13,133 bases of DNA from Alphaproteobacteria bacterium (GCA_005883115.1 VAZQ01000118.1:1-13133), one strand, 5' to 3'. Counted from the first letter of the stretch, positions 1 through 5,251 are shown. The notes: generated from the sequence alone by a model not told the origin. A program made the numbers and translations.

Positions 1-283
1 CGATGATGCCGCCCAGCGTGCGGTGCATCAGCCAGCCGATATAGGTCGCAAGTTGTTGCGCCTCGGGGCCCGGCAGCAGCATGCAATAGTTGAGCGCATG
101 CAGGAACCGTTGCTCCGACACCCAGCGCTTCTCCTCGACCAGAATGCGATGCATGACCGCGATCTGACCGGCGGGGCCGCCGAAGCTGAGCCCCGCGACT
201 TGCAGCCAGGTCAGGAACGCCTCGCGTAGCGAGACGCCGTGATCGAGTTGAGACCGCGCTTGTCCGACGGAGAGCTCAGCCAA
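1..283 (-). CDS. chrA: Chromate efflux transporter ChrA, N-terminal part (cut by window edge)
   Basis: About 94 N-terminal residues are visible. ChrA (CHR family) is an inner-membrane transporter that moves chromate out of the cytoplasm. The translation contains the family's first-domain signatures: an FGGPAGQIAVMH segment in the first predicted membrane region, then an RWVSEQRFLHALNYCMLLPG stretch running into PEAQQLATYIGWLMH. I chose a TTG start at 283 because no ATG or GTG lies between the upstream in-frame TGA and the conserved region, and a GAGG sits 7 nt upstream of this TTG. It follows the chrB region by 58 nt on the same strand, so it is probably co-transcribed with it. The gene continues beyond base 1, so completeness cannot be judged. 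Family assignment comes from remembered motifs and is secure; substrate specificity is inferred from the family and the two ChrB neighbours. Confidence 0.9.
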   Translation of the reverse strand, partial: MAELSVGQARSQLDHGVSLREAFLTWLQVAGLSFGGPAGQIAVMHRILVEEKRWVSEQRFLHALNYCMLLPGPEAQQLATYIGWLMHRTLGGII

Positions 284-341
284 TTGTGTGCCTCACTTGC
301 CGGGTTGAATTTCCGAGTCGTGGCACATTCCAACAGGGTTC

Positions 342-455
342 CTATCGCCGCCTCTTCCGGAAGTACTCGTAGAGATCGTTGAATACCTCGGTCCCGCGTG
401 CGATCCGCTGCGCATCGTCGCTGGTCGTGGCGCCGATACCCTCAATCAGCGTCCG
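342..455 (-). pseudogene. chrB: Out-of-frame C-terminal remnant of chrB
   Basis: Read in the frame that ends at the TAG at 342-344, this stretch encodes LIEGIGATTSDDAQ, then IARGTEVFNDLYEYFRKRRR. This is what I remember as the normal ChrB C-terminus (family ending of the type ARG..FDDLYEYFR). It follows directly on the truncated chrB frame. Roughly ten residues expected between the LKDG and the LIEG segments are missing, which together with the frame offset points to a deletion of about 28 nt (1 mod 3). It has no start of its own and is best read as the displaced 3' end of chrB. A sequencing or assembly error is an equally open explanation. Confidence 0.75.
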
Positions 456-1300
456 TCCTTGAGGTCGATGTCGTGGATGATCTCGGCGATGGCGCGCAGC
501 GCTGCATCCTTGAGGCCGCATCGATGGAGCAGCACCTCGAAGGTGCATTTGTCGCCTTCGTGCGTGAATTCGGCCTCGAACATGTCGAAACGCAGCTCGT
601 CTTGCTTCGACCGATAACCCTTGCCGGAGACGAATTTGAACCGGGCCTCGGGATCGATGAAGCGGCGTATCAGCCAAGCGCTGGCGATGCGGTCGATATA
701 GACGCCCTCGCGCGTGACCCAGGTCCGGTTGCGAAGCGTTTCCGGCGAGCTCGCCGCAGATTGAGTGGTCTCTTTGCCTTTCACGACGCCGTCCTCGTTC
801 AATCGCGCCTCTAGCGTTCGGATCGTCTCTTCCGCCGTTTCGCGGCCGATGGCGCCGAAGAAATCGATCGCGACGATGTCGGCGAGACGTTTGCGCAAGC
901 GAGCGACCTGGGCACGAACATCCGCGAGCGCAGAACTCTTGGGGGTAGGACGCAGCACCTTCGCCAAGGCACGCGCGTCCTTGACCAGTTGCGCGTAATC
1001 GGCATCGCGGGCCTTGTCGAATAAAGCGCGGATCTCCTGGTCGGAGAGGCCGTCGATCAGGCGCGCCTCGCAGATCAAGGCTTCGCCGCCTCCTTGTTCG
1101 ATCTCGCGCAGCAGCCACTCGAAATCCTCTTGCGTCTCCTCGTTCATGGGCAGCACGTGCACGGCATTTTTCACGGCGATGGCGCCGATGCCCTGCAGCC
1201 GGCGCCAAATCTTGACGCGCAGATATGCGGGTTTCGCCGGGATCTGGTGGATGAGCAGGAGCCAGCTATGCGCCAGCACCGCGGATGTTGCGACGTTCAT
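446..1300 (-). CDS. chrB: ChrB, chromate resistance/regulatory protein, C-terminally truncated by a frameshift
   Basis: 284 residues. ChrB proteins accompany ChrA and are reported as chromate-responsive regulators in some systems. The N-terminal ChrB domain spans about residues 12-140 (LLLIHQIPAKPAYLRVKIWR near the start, then GIGAIAVKNAVHVLP). A C-terminal ChrB domain begins near residue 191 with a WVTREGVYIDRIASAWLIRR block, also present in the small neighbour at 1435-1887. The frame stops right after IDLKDGR at 446, whereas family members continue through a further ~45 residues. The matching tail (LIEGIGATT ... FNDLYEYFRKR) is present at 342-455 in another frame. ATG 1300 is the only start that keeps the N-terminal domain, but no good Shine-Dalgarno precedes it; a TGATACA box lies 11 bp upstream, so the mRNA may be nearly leaderless. 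Whether the truncated protein works is unknown. Confidence 0.85.
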   Translation of the reverse strand: MNVATSAVLAHSWLLLIHQIPAKPAYLRVKIWRRLQGIGAIAVKNAVHVLPMNEETQEDFEWLLREIEQGGGEALICEARLIDGLSDQEIRALFDKARDADYAQLVKDARALAKVLRPTPKSSALADVRAQVARLRKRLADIVAIDFFGAIGRETAEETIRTLEARLNEDGVVKGKETTQSAASSPETLRNRTWVTREGVYIDRIASAWLIRRFIDPEARFKFVSGKGYRSKQDELRFDMFEAEFTHEGDKCTFEVLLHRCGLKDAALRAIAEIIHDIDLKDGR

Positions 1301-1310
1301 GCAGTCGAGA

Positions 1311-1349
1311 CTGTATCAAGCGCACAAGCAGGTGCAACATATGTATCAT
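1311..1349 (-). promoter_or_regulatory. Paired TGATACA boxes upstream of chrB
   Basis: Two boxes read TGATACA on the minus strand (TGTATCA at 1312-1318 and 1342-1348 on the plus strand), exactly 30 bp apart. The distal one has the extended form ATGATACAT next to TGTTGC. The proximal box ends 11 bp before the chrB ATG and also fits an extended -10 (TG-A-TACAGT). The same arrangement recurs before the small ChrB-domain gene. Function as a shared operator is inference. Confidence 0.55.
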
Positions 1350-1434
1350 CAACTTCCTGTGTAGCATAACGGCGACGGCACGGGCGCGCCGTACAGACAA
1401 ACCATCGCGGCTTGAAAATGAGAGCGCGGCGCGG

Positions 1435-1887
1435 TCAATCCCGGCGCAGCTTCTTTGGATCGCCGCCGCAATAGAGATAGAGCGCGTCGTAGAGATGCCG
1501 CTCGCGGCGGATCGTTTCGTGGTCGTCGTAGCCCTCTGCGGCGGCGAGCCGCTTGAACCCTTCCGCGATCGCCTCGAGGCCAGGTGATTCGGGCGTAAGA
1601 TCGCGCCGCGGCGTGTCGGCCCCGCGCACAATCAAAGCCAGCCGGCGGACGGCCTCGTCCTTGACGTTGTACTTTTTCACGATCGCGTCGAACGAACATT
1701 CCTCGCCATGGTGACCGAGCTCGACGCCGGCAACGTCATAGGGAATGGCGCCGGACTTGCGCGCAACGGCTTCGACCTCTCCACCCGGAACGAACAGGAA
1801 TTCCGCATCGCGATCGACAAACGTGCGAATGAGCCAAGGACAGGCAACGCGGTCGACCTTCACATTGGCGCGTGTCACCCATTTCAT
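1435..1887 (-). CDS. Stand-alone ChrB C-terminal-domain protein (chromate resistance)
   Basis: 150 residues, consisting of one ChrB C-terminal-type domain without the N-terminal half. Residues 3-25 (WVTRANVKVDRVACPWLIRT, then FVD) match the start of the C-domain in the neighbouring long ChrB. A CSFDAIVKKYNVKDEAVRRL block corresponds to CTFEVLLHRCGLKDAAL there. The protein ends with LYDALYLYCGGDPKKL, the family-type tail. No signal peptide or membrane segment is seen, so it is probably cytoplasmic. GGAGG lies 5 nt before ATG 1887, a strong ribosome binding site. It is the first gene of the chr cluster, 134 bp ahead of chrB on the same strand. Such short proteins are found beside ChrA/ChrB in other Hyphomicrobiales; the biochemical role is unknown to me. 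Confidence 0.85.
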   Translation of the reverse strand: MKWVTRANVKVDRVACPWLIRTFVDRDAEFLFVPGGEVEAVARKSGAIPYDVAGVELGHHGEECSFDAIVKKYNVKDEAVRRLALIVRGADTPRRDLTPESPGLEAIAEGFKRLAAAEGYDDHETIRRERHLYDALYLYCGGDPKKLRRD

Positions 1888-1972
1888 CGCTGCCTCCGGC
1901 GGTTTGAAACCATGATTAGGATCGCAGATCGGGCCCGAGTCCGTCCGGGGTCTTCAGTCCCCAGGATTTCGA

Positions 1973-1995
1973 CCGTTTGGCGTTTCGCCGAACGG
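1973..1995 (-). repeat. Inverted repeat in the 5' leader of the chr cluster
   Basis: CCGTTTGGCG and CGCCGAACGG form a 10-bp stem with one mismatch around a 3-nt loop. If the promoter at 2044-2070 is real, this hairpin lies in a ~150-nt untranslated leader before the small ChrB-domain gene. A second, weaker hairpin (GGGG 1947-1950 with CCCC 1959-1962) lies 3' of it in the transcript. On the minus strand no U-run follows, so it is not a terminator for the chr genes. Confidence 0.4.
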
Positions 1996-2043
1996 GTTTG
2001 TTTGGCCGGTTCGTCGAGATCGCCCAACGCATAATGCCTTACC

Positions 2044-2070
2044 TTTATAGGATGTATCATCGACTTTCAA
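2044..2070 (-). promoter_or_regulatory. Candidate promoter for the chr cluster
   Basis: On the minus strand TTGAAA (2070-2065) is followed after 15 nt by TATAAA (2049-2044). The spacing is shorter than the usual 17, but both hexamers are close to the sigma-70 consensus in a GC-rich background. The proximal TGATACA box (2053-2059) lies between the two hexamers, where a bound repressor would block polymerase. Confidence 0.45.
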
Positions 2071-2090
2071 GCCCGCAACACATGTATCAT
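2052..2090 (-). promoter_or_regulatory. Paired TGATACA boxes upstream of the small ChrB-domain gene
   Basis: ATGATACAT occurs on the minus strand at 2060-2052 and 2090-2082, exactly 30 bp apart. Spacing and box sequence are the same as in the pair at 1311-1349. The distal boxes of the two pairs also share an adjoining TGTTGC. This looks like a two-site operator reused upstream of both ChrB-family genes. The cognate regulator is not shown by the sequence; ChrB itself is the obvious candidate. Confidence 0.6.
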
Positions 2091-2093
2091 ATT

Positions 2094-2430
2094 ATGAGAA
2101 ATTCTAAGGCTGGCACTAGAAACGATGCTTTGTAGATATCGCCTACAAGGGCTATTTCGACGGCACCAGGAGCCCGGGACGCTGAGTCCCGCCGCAACCA
2201 AGGAGCCATGAAAAATGCTACGAAACCCTCCATTCAGCATGGGCGCAAGCTCGCAAGAGCAATATCGCTACTCACCGTCTGTTTGGCCGTCACTCACGAC
2301 CCTGCGCACGATGTGCGAGGCATTGCACGAAGGTCTTGCCGTGCATCGGGAGTACGAGGCGCTCAGATCGAATGGGTTTGCGCATGATGCGGCGCTGCGT
2401 CAGGCGCTCGCAATCGGTGCTGCGCCTTCG
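2094..2430 (+). repeat. Direct repeat copy A: conserved upstream block, promoter and small gene core
   Basis: This ~337-bp block is homologous to copy B (3814-4144) in the same orientation. The first 46 bp agree at 40 positions by hand count, the ribosome binding site region reads AGGAGCCATGAAAAATG in both, and the coding core is mostly conserved by synonymous change. The middle of the leader has diverged. The two copies are about 1.7 kb apart and flank a cytochrome gene and a DUF1236 gene. Confidence 0.8.
2130..2158 (+). promoter_or_regulatory. Candidate promoter of small gene A
   Basis: TTGTAG (2130-2135) and TATTTC (2153-2158) are separated by 17 nt. Copy B has TTGTGG and TATTTG with the same 17-nt spacing although the spacer sequence differs. 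That argues that both hexamers are maintained. Predicted transcription start is near 2165, with the ribosome binding site at 2201. In this copy only, TTGTAG also pairs with CTACAA (2143-2148) as an inverted repeat. Confidence 0.45.
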
Positions 2431-2559
2431 CAGCCGGCGCGAGATGAGCGCAGTGCTCGCGATAAAGGTGCTGCGCCTTCGCTGCCGGCGCGAGATAAGC
2501 GCAGGGCCTGCGATAAAAGCCACGCGCGCTGCGCGCGGCATGCGTATGTCGGACATTAG
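2215..2559 (+). CDS. Unnamed small protein, paralogue of 3932-4195, with a 17-residue tandem repeat
   Basis: 114 residues; I cannot name the family. The core is ALHEGLAVHREYEALRS (about residues 36-52) followed by HDAALRQALAIG, almost identical to the paralogue at 3932-4195. In this core most nucleotide differences between the copies are synonymous (about 9 of 15), good evidence that this frame is translated. Residues 68-84 and 85-101 are a tandem repeat (GAAPSQPARDERSARDK and GAAPSLPARDKRRACDK) absent from the paralogue. The tail is Arg/Lys/His-rich. There is no signal peptide or membrane helix. AGGAG lies 9 nt before ATG 2215; an out-of-frame ATG at 2208 lies between them. The gene converges on the cytochrome gene with a 16-bp gap. 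I recall similar short hypotheticals in Bradyrhizobium-like genomes but know no function. Confidence 0.7.
   Translation: MLRNPPFSMGASSQEQYRYSPSVWPSLTTLRTMCEALHEGLAVHREYEALRSNGFAHDAALRQALAIGAAPSQPARDERSARDKGAAPSLPARDKRRACDKSHARCARHAYVGH
2416..2517 (+). repeat. 51-bp tandem duplication inside small gene A
   Basis: Two adjacent 51-bp units (2416-2466 and 2467-2517) differ at about 5 positions by hand count. The unit is a multiple of three, so the frame is preserved and 17 residues are repeated. The paralogue at 3932 has no second unit, so the duplication happened after the copies separated or was lost from one. Confidence 0.85.
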
Positions 2560-2575
2560 GCTACGTCAGTGGGGA

Positions 2576-3166
2576 TTACTTGAGTCTTGCAAGGAAGTAG
2601 GCAAGGTCGACGAGATCGTCGTCCTTCATTGCATATACGACTTCCGACATTTGCGCGTCGTAGCCCCTGCGCGTGTTGTCCTTGTAAGCGCGCAACGACT
2701 TTAGCAAGTAATCCTCGCGTTGCCCGGCGAGACGCGGGACGTTCTCAACACCTTGGTAATTCGATTGATGGCAGAAGTTGCAACGGTTCGCTTGCGCAAG
2801 CGCGCGCCCTCTGTCCATGCGAGCCGGATCTGGTGTGTCAGAGATCGGTTCGGGTGCCGGCAATTTTGCAATCATATCCGAAAGCGCGCGCAGATCGCCG
2901 TCGCTTAGCCCAACAGTCTGTTGGTTCATAGGCTCGGTGAGGCGCAGCTTGTCTCGAAACATGACCAACTCGACCAAGGTATAAAGCGCCGGCTGTGCAC
3001 CCAATGAAGGTACTTCGGGCAGCTGTGATTGCCCCTTCTCGCCATGGCACTCAAAGCAAGTAGGCACGCGCTCCTGCAGCGACTGCGCGCAAACGGGAAA
3101 TCCGGCCATGACTGCGAGGATGGCCCCCATTCCTGCTTTCAGCAGATTTCCCTCAATCGAGAACAT
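2576..3166 (-). CDS. Diheme c-type cytochrome (cytochrome c4-like), exported
   Basis: 196 residues from ATG 3166. Residues ~9-28 form a hydrophobic signal peptide (AGMGAILAVMAGFPVCAQS), so the protein is periplasmic. Two heme c sites are visible: CFECH (37-41) and CNFCH (129-133). Likely axial methionines are M80 (in TEPMNQQ) and M173 (in DAQMSEV). Two domains of about 80 residues joined by a Pro-rich linker (PAPEPISDTPDP) and the length fit cytochrome c4-type electron carriers. The frame stays open upstream to 3403, but a start there would put a non-signal segment ahead of the signal peptide and overlap the divergent gene. The Shine-Dalgarno before 3166 is weak (AGG). The redox partner is unknown: no oxidase or dehydrogenase is adjacent. 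Divergent from the DUF1236 gene with a 187-bp shared spacer. Confidence 0.88.
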   Translation of the reverse strand: MFSIEGNLLKAGMGAILAVMAGFPVCAQSLQERVPTCFECHGEKGQSQLPEVPSLGAQPALYTLVELVMFRDKLRLTEPMNQQTVGLSDGDLRALSDMIAKLPAPEPISDTPDPARMDRGRALAQANRCNFCHQSNYQGVENVPRLAGQREDYLLKSLRAYKDNTRRGYDAQMSEVVYAMKDDDLVDLAYFLARLK

Positions 3167-3353
3167 TCGAAATGACCTGACTTCGCGAACATGTCTCCGG
3201 GTTGACTCGCCGCCACCACCAAAACTGGCCTTCTGCTGGATCCCCCTTGGAAGAGGGCGGTTCTGGGCGGCGGCGCCGAGTACTTTGGAACACGTGCCAG
3301 CTCGGCTGAGTTGAAAAGCTACGACCGGTGCGACTCGCTTCAAGAGGTCCGTG

Positions 3354-3704
3354 ATGCGAAGCATTTTGGCGCTTATGGCCAGCGTATATGTAATTATCTC
3401 CACAGCCGCGGCTCAAGCCCCATCTGGCGCCGCCGCAAAATCCGAACTTCTCTCGATGGATCAACAGATCAAGATCGGTCAGCTCATCACAAAGCGGACT
3501 CCGCCGCTCACAAGCGCCGCCTTTTTGATTGCCATCGACCGCATCGTTCCTGCCGAGATCCAACTTCAGCCGTTGCCTGCTGAAGCGGAACGACTGGCAC
3601 CGCAATTGCACGGGTTCGGCTACGTCGTTGTCGAGGAGCAGATTGCGCTCGTCGATCAGCGCACGCGCAAGGTCGCCTTTGTCTTTCCGCGCTGGGCTGA
3701 ATAG
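3354..3704 (+). CDS. DUF1236 family exported protein
   Basis: 116 residues. An N-terminal signal peptide (MRSILALMASVYVIISTAAA, probable cleavage after AQA) is followed by a mostly polar region. The C-terminal block IVPAEIQLQPLPAEAERLAP, then a YVVVEEQIALVDQRTRKV segment, is characteristic of DUF1236, small secreted proteins common in Hyphomicrobiales with no defined role. I chose ATG 3354 over the adjacent GTG 3351 because AAGAGG (3342-3347) is then 6 nt away rather than 3. It is transcribed away from the cytochrome gene, from a shared intergenic region that presumably holds both promoters; I see no clear consensus hexamers there. Repeat copy B starts about 110 bp downstream. Confidence 0.8.
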   Translation: MRSILALMASVYVIISTAAAQAPSGAAAKSELLSMDQQIKIGQLITKRTPPLTSAAFLIAIDRIVPAEIQLQPLPAEAERLAPQLHGFGYVVVEEQIALVDQRTRKVAFVFPRWAE

Positions 3705-3813
3705 CTGGACCAGCCCGATTTTCCGACGCTGCCTGACGCGATCCTTGGTGCTGGAACGTGGCGCGCAACCAACATTTGCGGGCCTGGGCTAAGGCCGATA
3801 GGCCGGCGAAACC

Positions 3814-4144
3814 ATGAGAATTTCTAAGGCGAGTACGAGAAACGATGCTTTGTGGATATGGCGGATAGGCTTTATTTGCAGGGCTCCAAACGCGGAACCT
3901 CAGTGACCGCAATAACTAGGAGCCATGAAAAATGTTACGAATCCTCAACGCTGCACCAAGCTTGGGCGCAGCCCCTCAAGAGCGACATCGCTCACCGCCT
4001 AACTCGCTGGTAGCCCTGCGAGCGATGGGCGCGGCGCTGCACGAAGGGCTTGCCATGCATCGTGAGTACGAGGCGCTCAGATCGAAGGGCGTTGCGCATG
4101 ATGCAGCGCTGCATCAGGCGCTCGCAATCGGCCCTGCTCCCTCG
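3814..4144 (+). repeat. Direct repeat copy B: conserved upstream block, promoter and small gene core
   Basis: Homologue of the block at 2094-2430, same orientation. The 46-bp start, the TTGTGG-N17-TATTTG promoter-like pair, the AGGAGCCATGAAAAATG initiation region and the coding core correspond to copy A. Homology ends abruptly after the APS codons of the small gene. A short open frame (3814-3906, 30 codons) begins at the first base of the block, but it has no good ribosome binding site. Confidence 0.8.
3850..3878 (+). promoter_or_regulatory. Candidate promoter of small gene B
   Basis: TTGTGG (3850-3855) and TATTTG (3873-3878) are separated by 17 nt, matching the pair in copy A. The spacer has diverged while hexamers and spacing are kept. 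The 46-bp conserved block lies over and just upstream of the -35, where a regulator or UP-like element would act. Confidence 0.45.
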
Positions 4145-4195
4145 CGTCAGACGCGGGTCACGATCGCTCCGCTCTATTTCGCCGGCAAGGCATAG
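3932..4195 (+). CDS. Unnamed small protein, paralogue of 2215-2559
   Basis: 87 residues, family unknown to me. It shares the start MLR, a Ser/Gly/Ala-rich segment, LRAMGAALHEGLAMHREYEA (about residues 30-49) and HDAALHQALAIGPAPS with the paralogue upstream, then ends in a different tail (TRVTIAPLYFAGKA). The core is predicted helical and charged. No membrane helix or signal peptide is evident. AGGAG (3918-3922) lies 9 nt before ATG 3932. A second ATG at 3925 in another frame opens only a 24-codon frame and sits too close (2 nt) to the Shine-Dalgarno. It converges on the LysR gene with a 48-bp gap. Its likely promoter is at 3850-3878. Conservation by synonymous change between the two copies is the main evidence that it is real. 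Confidence 0.7.
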   Translation: MLRILNAAPSLGAAPQERHRSPPNSLVALRAMGAALHEGLAMHREYEALRSKGVAHDAALHQALAIGPAPSRQTRVTIAPLYFAGKA

Positions 4196-4243
4196 AGCAC
4201 GGACCCAAAGCATCGCAGCGATGCCGCCACGCAGCTCACCAGC

Positions 4244-5188
4244 TCAGCGAGCGACTCGTGCGGGCGGCCGCGACTTCGATTTCAGCCGATTGAGTCGGCG
4301 GAGATCTTCGGCGGCCTCGGCCAAAAGCCAATCGCTGAAGGCGACAATCTTCGGCAGTTTCGCGACTGCTTTCGAACAGACGATCCAATACGCGTAAGAC
4401 GCCGGCATGGCGGCATCAAATGGGCGCACGAGACGGCCGCCGATCAGGTCCCATGCGGCAAGCGCGGTGCGCGCGAGCGCGATGCCCTGTCCATCGACCG
4501 CCGCATCGATCGCCATGCTTGCGTGATTGAGAATCGGACCGCGCGAAGGGTCCACGCCCTGAACGCCGGTAAAGTCGAGCCATTGGCGCCAACCTTGCCG
4601 CTCGCTGACGTGCAGAAGCGTGAATCGGCCGAGATCCGAGGGCATCCGGAGCCGATTGCGGCCATCAAGAAGCTTCGGACTGCAGACTGGAAACAGCTCT
4701 TCCGTGCAGAGGCGAATGACGTGGAGTCCGGGGGCGGTTCCGTCGCCGTGGCGAATGCCAAGATCGATGTCCTCGCGCGAGAAGTCGACATGTTGCGGGG
4801 TCGCACTGATCCTGAGATCGATCTCGGGGTGAACCTCGGCGAAGCGGCCCAATCGATGCACGAGCCACTTCGCTGCAAAATTCGGCGAGGTGGTGACAGT
4901 AAGCGCGCCGCCGCGCTGGCGTTGCAGTAACCGCTCGGTTCCTTCACCGATGCGGTCGAAAGCGTCTCGGATGACGATGAGGTAGGCACGGCCCGCCTCG
5001 GTGATCACCAGCCGCTGTCGTTCGCGGTTGAAAAGCCTCAATCCGAGCTCGGCCTCGAGCGCCTTGACCTGATGGCTGACTGCGCCTTGCGTCACGCACA
5101 GCTCTTCCGCCGCGCGGGTGAAACTCTCGTGGCGGGCCGCAGCCTCGAAGGCTTTCAGGGCATTGAGCGGGGGCAAGCGGCGAGGCAT
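4244..5188 (-). CDS. LysR-family transcriptional regulator, GcvA-like
   Basis: 314 residues, the usual LysR length. The N-terminal winged helix-turn-helix covers about residues 8-66, with SFTRAAEELCVTQGAVSHQV as the helix-turn-helix core and LGLRLFNR at its end. The opening PRRLPPLNALKAFEAAARHE is typical of the GcvA subgroup. The effector-binding domain (about 93-300) has TTSPNFAAKWLVHRL, then IDLRISATPQHVDFSREDID and DLGIRHGDG, again GcvA-type features. It is divergent from a GST gene with a 108-bp spacer holding a T-N11-A motif, so it probably controls that gene and itself. True GcvA regulates glycine cleavage in E. coli; most members of this subgroup have other, unknown targets, so I give no symbol. 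The ligand is unknown. Confidence 0.9.
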   Translation of the reverse strand: MPRRLPPLNALKAFEAAARHESFTRAAEELCVTQGAVSHQVKALEAELGLRLFNRERQRLVITEAGRAYLIVIRDAFDRIGEGTERLLQRQRGGALTVTTSPNFAAKWLVHRLGRFAEVHPEIDLRISATPQHVDFSREDIDLGIRHGDGTAPGLHVIRLCTEELFPVCSPKLLDGRNRLRMPSDLGRFTLLHVSERQGWRQWLDFTGVQGVDPSRGPILNHASMAIDAAVDGQGIALARTALAAWDLIGGRLVRPFDAAMPASYAYWIVCSKAVAKLPKIVAFSDWLLAEAAEDLRRLNRLKSKSRPPARVAR

Positions 5189-5201
5189 CGGCCGACATCA
5201 T

Positions 5202-5251
5202 GAGAAAAACTGCGGCAGGCTAGAGAAAACATGGTTTGTCTGCAATGCAAA
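5202..5251. promoter_or_regulatory. Candidate LysR-type binding region between the LysR and GST genes
   Basis: TTTG (5235-5238) and CAAA (5248-5251) form an inverted repeat with a 9-nt gap that contains the T-N11-A arrangement of LysR-type sites. GAGAAAA also occurs twice as a direct repeat (5202 and 5223, 21 bp apart, about two helical turns). Position between divergent genes is what a LysR autoregulatory site would require. No binding evidence. Confidence 0.35.

Noticed and set aside
1973..1995. Rho-independent terminator reading plus strand (stem followed by GTTTGTTT)
   Set aside because: No plus-strand gene lies upstream to terminate, and the T-rich tract is interrupted; more likely leader structure of the chr transcript.
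2094..2135. Leader peptide ORF of 13 codons
   Set aside because: Not listed as a gene: no Shine-Dalgarno, and its end overlaps the likely -35. Kept as a finding because the block is conserved.
3153..3611. Minus-strand open frame spanning the cytochrome/DUF1236 spacer
   Set aside because: Overlaps the DUF1236 coding region antisense; no recognisable protein.
2094..4144. Composite transposon or integron-like element
   Set aside because: The flanking repeats are coding paralogues with promoters, not insertion sequences; no transposase, integrase or target-site duplication seen.
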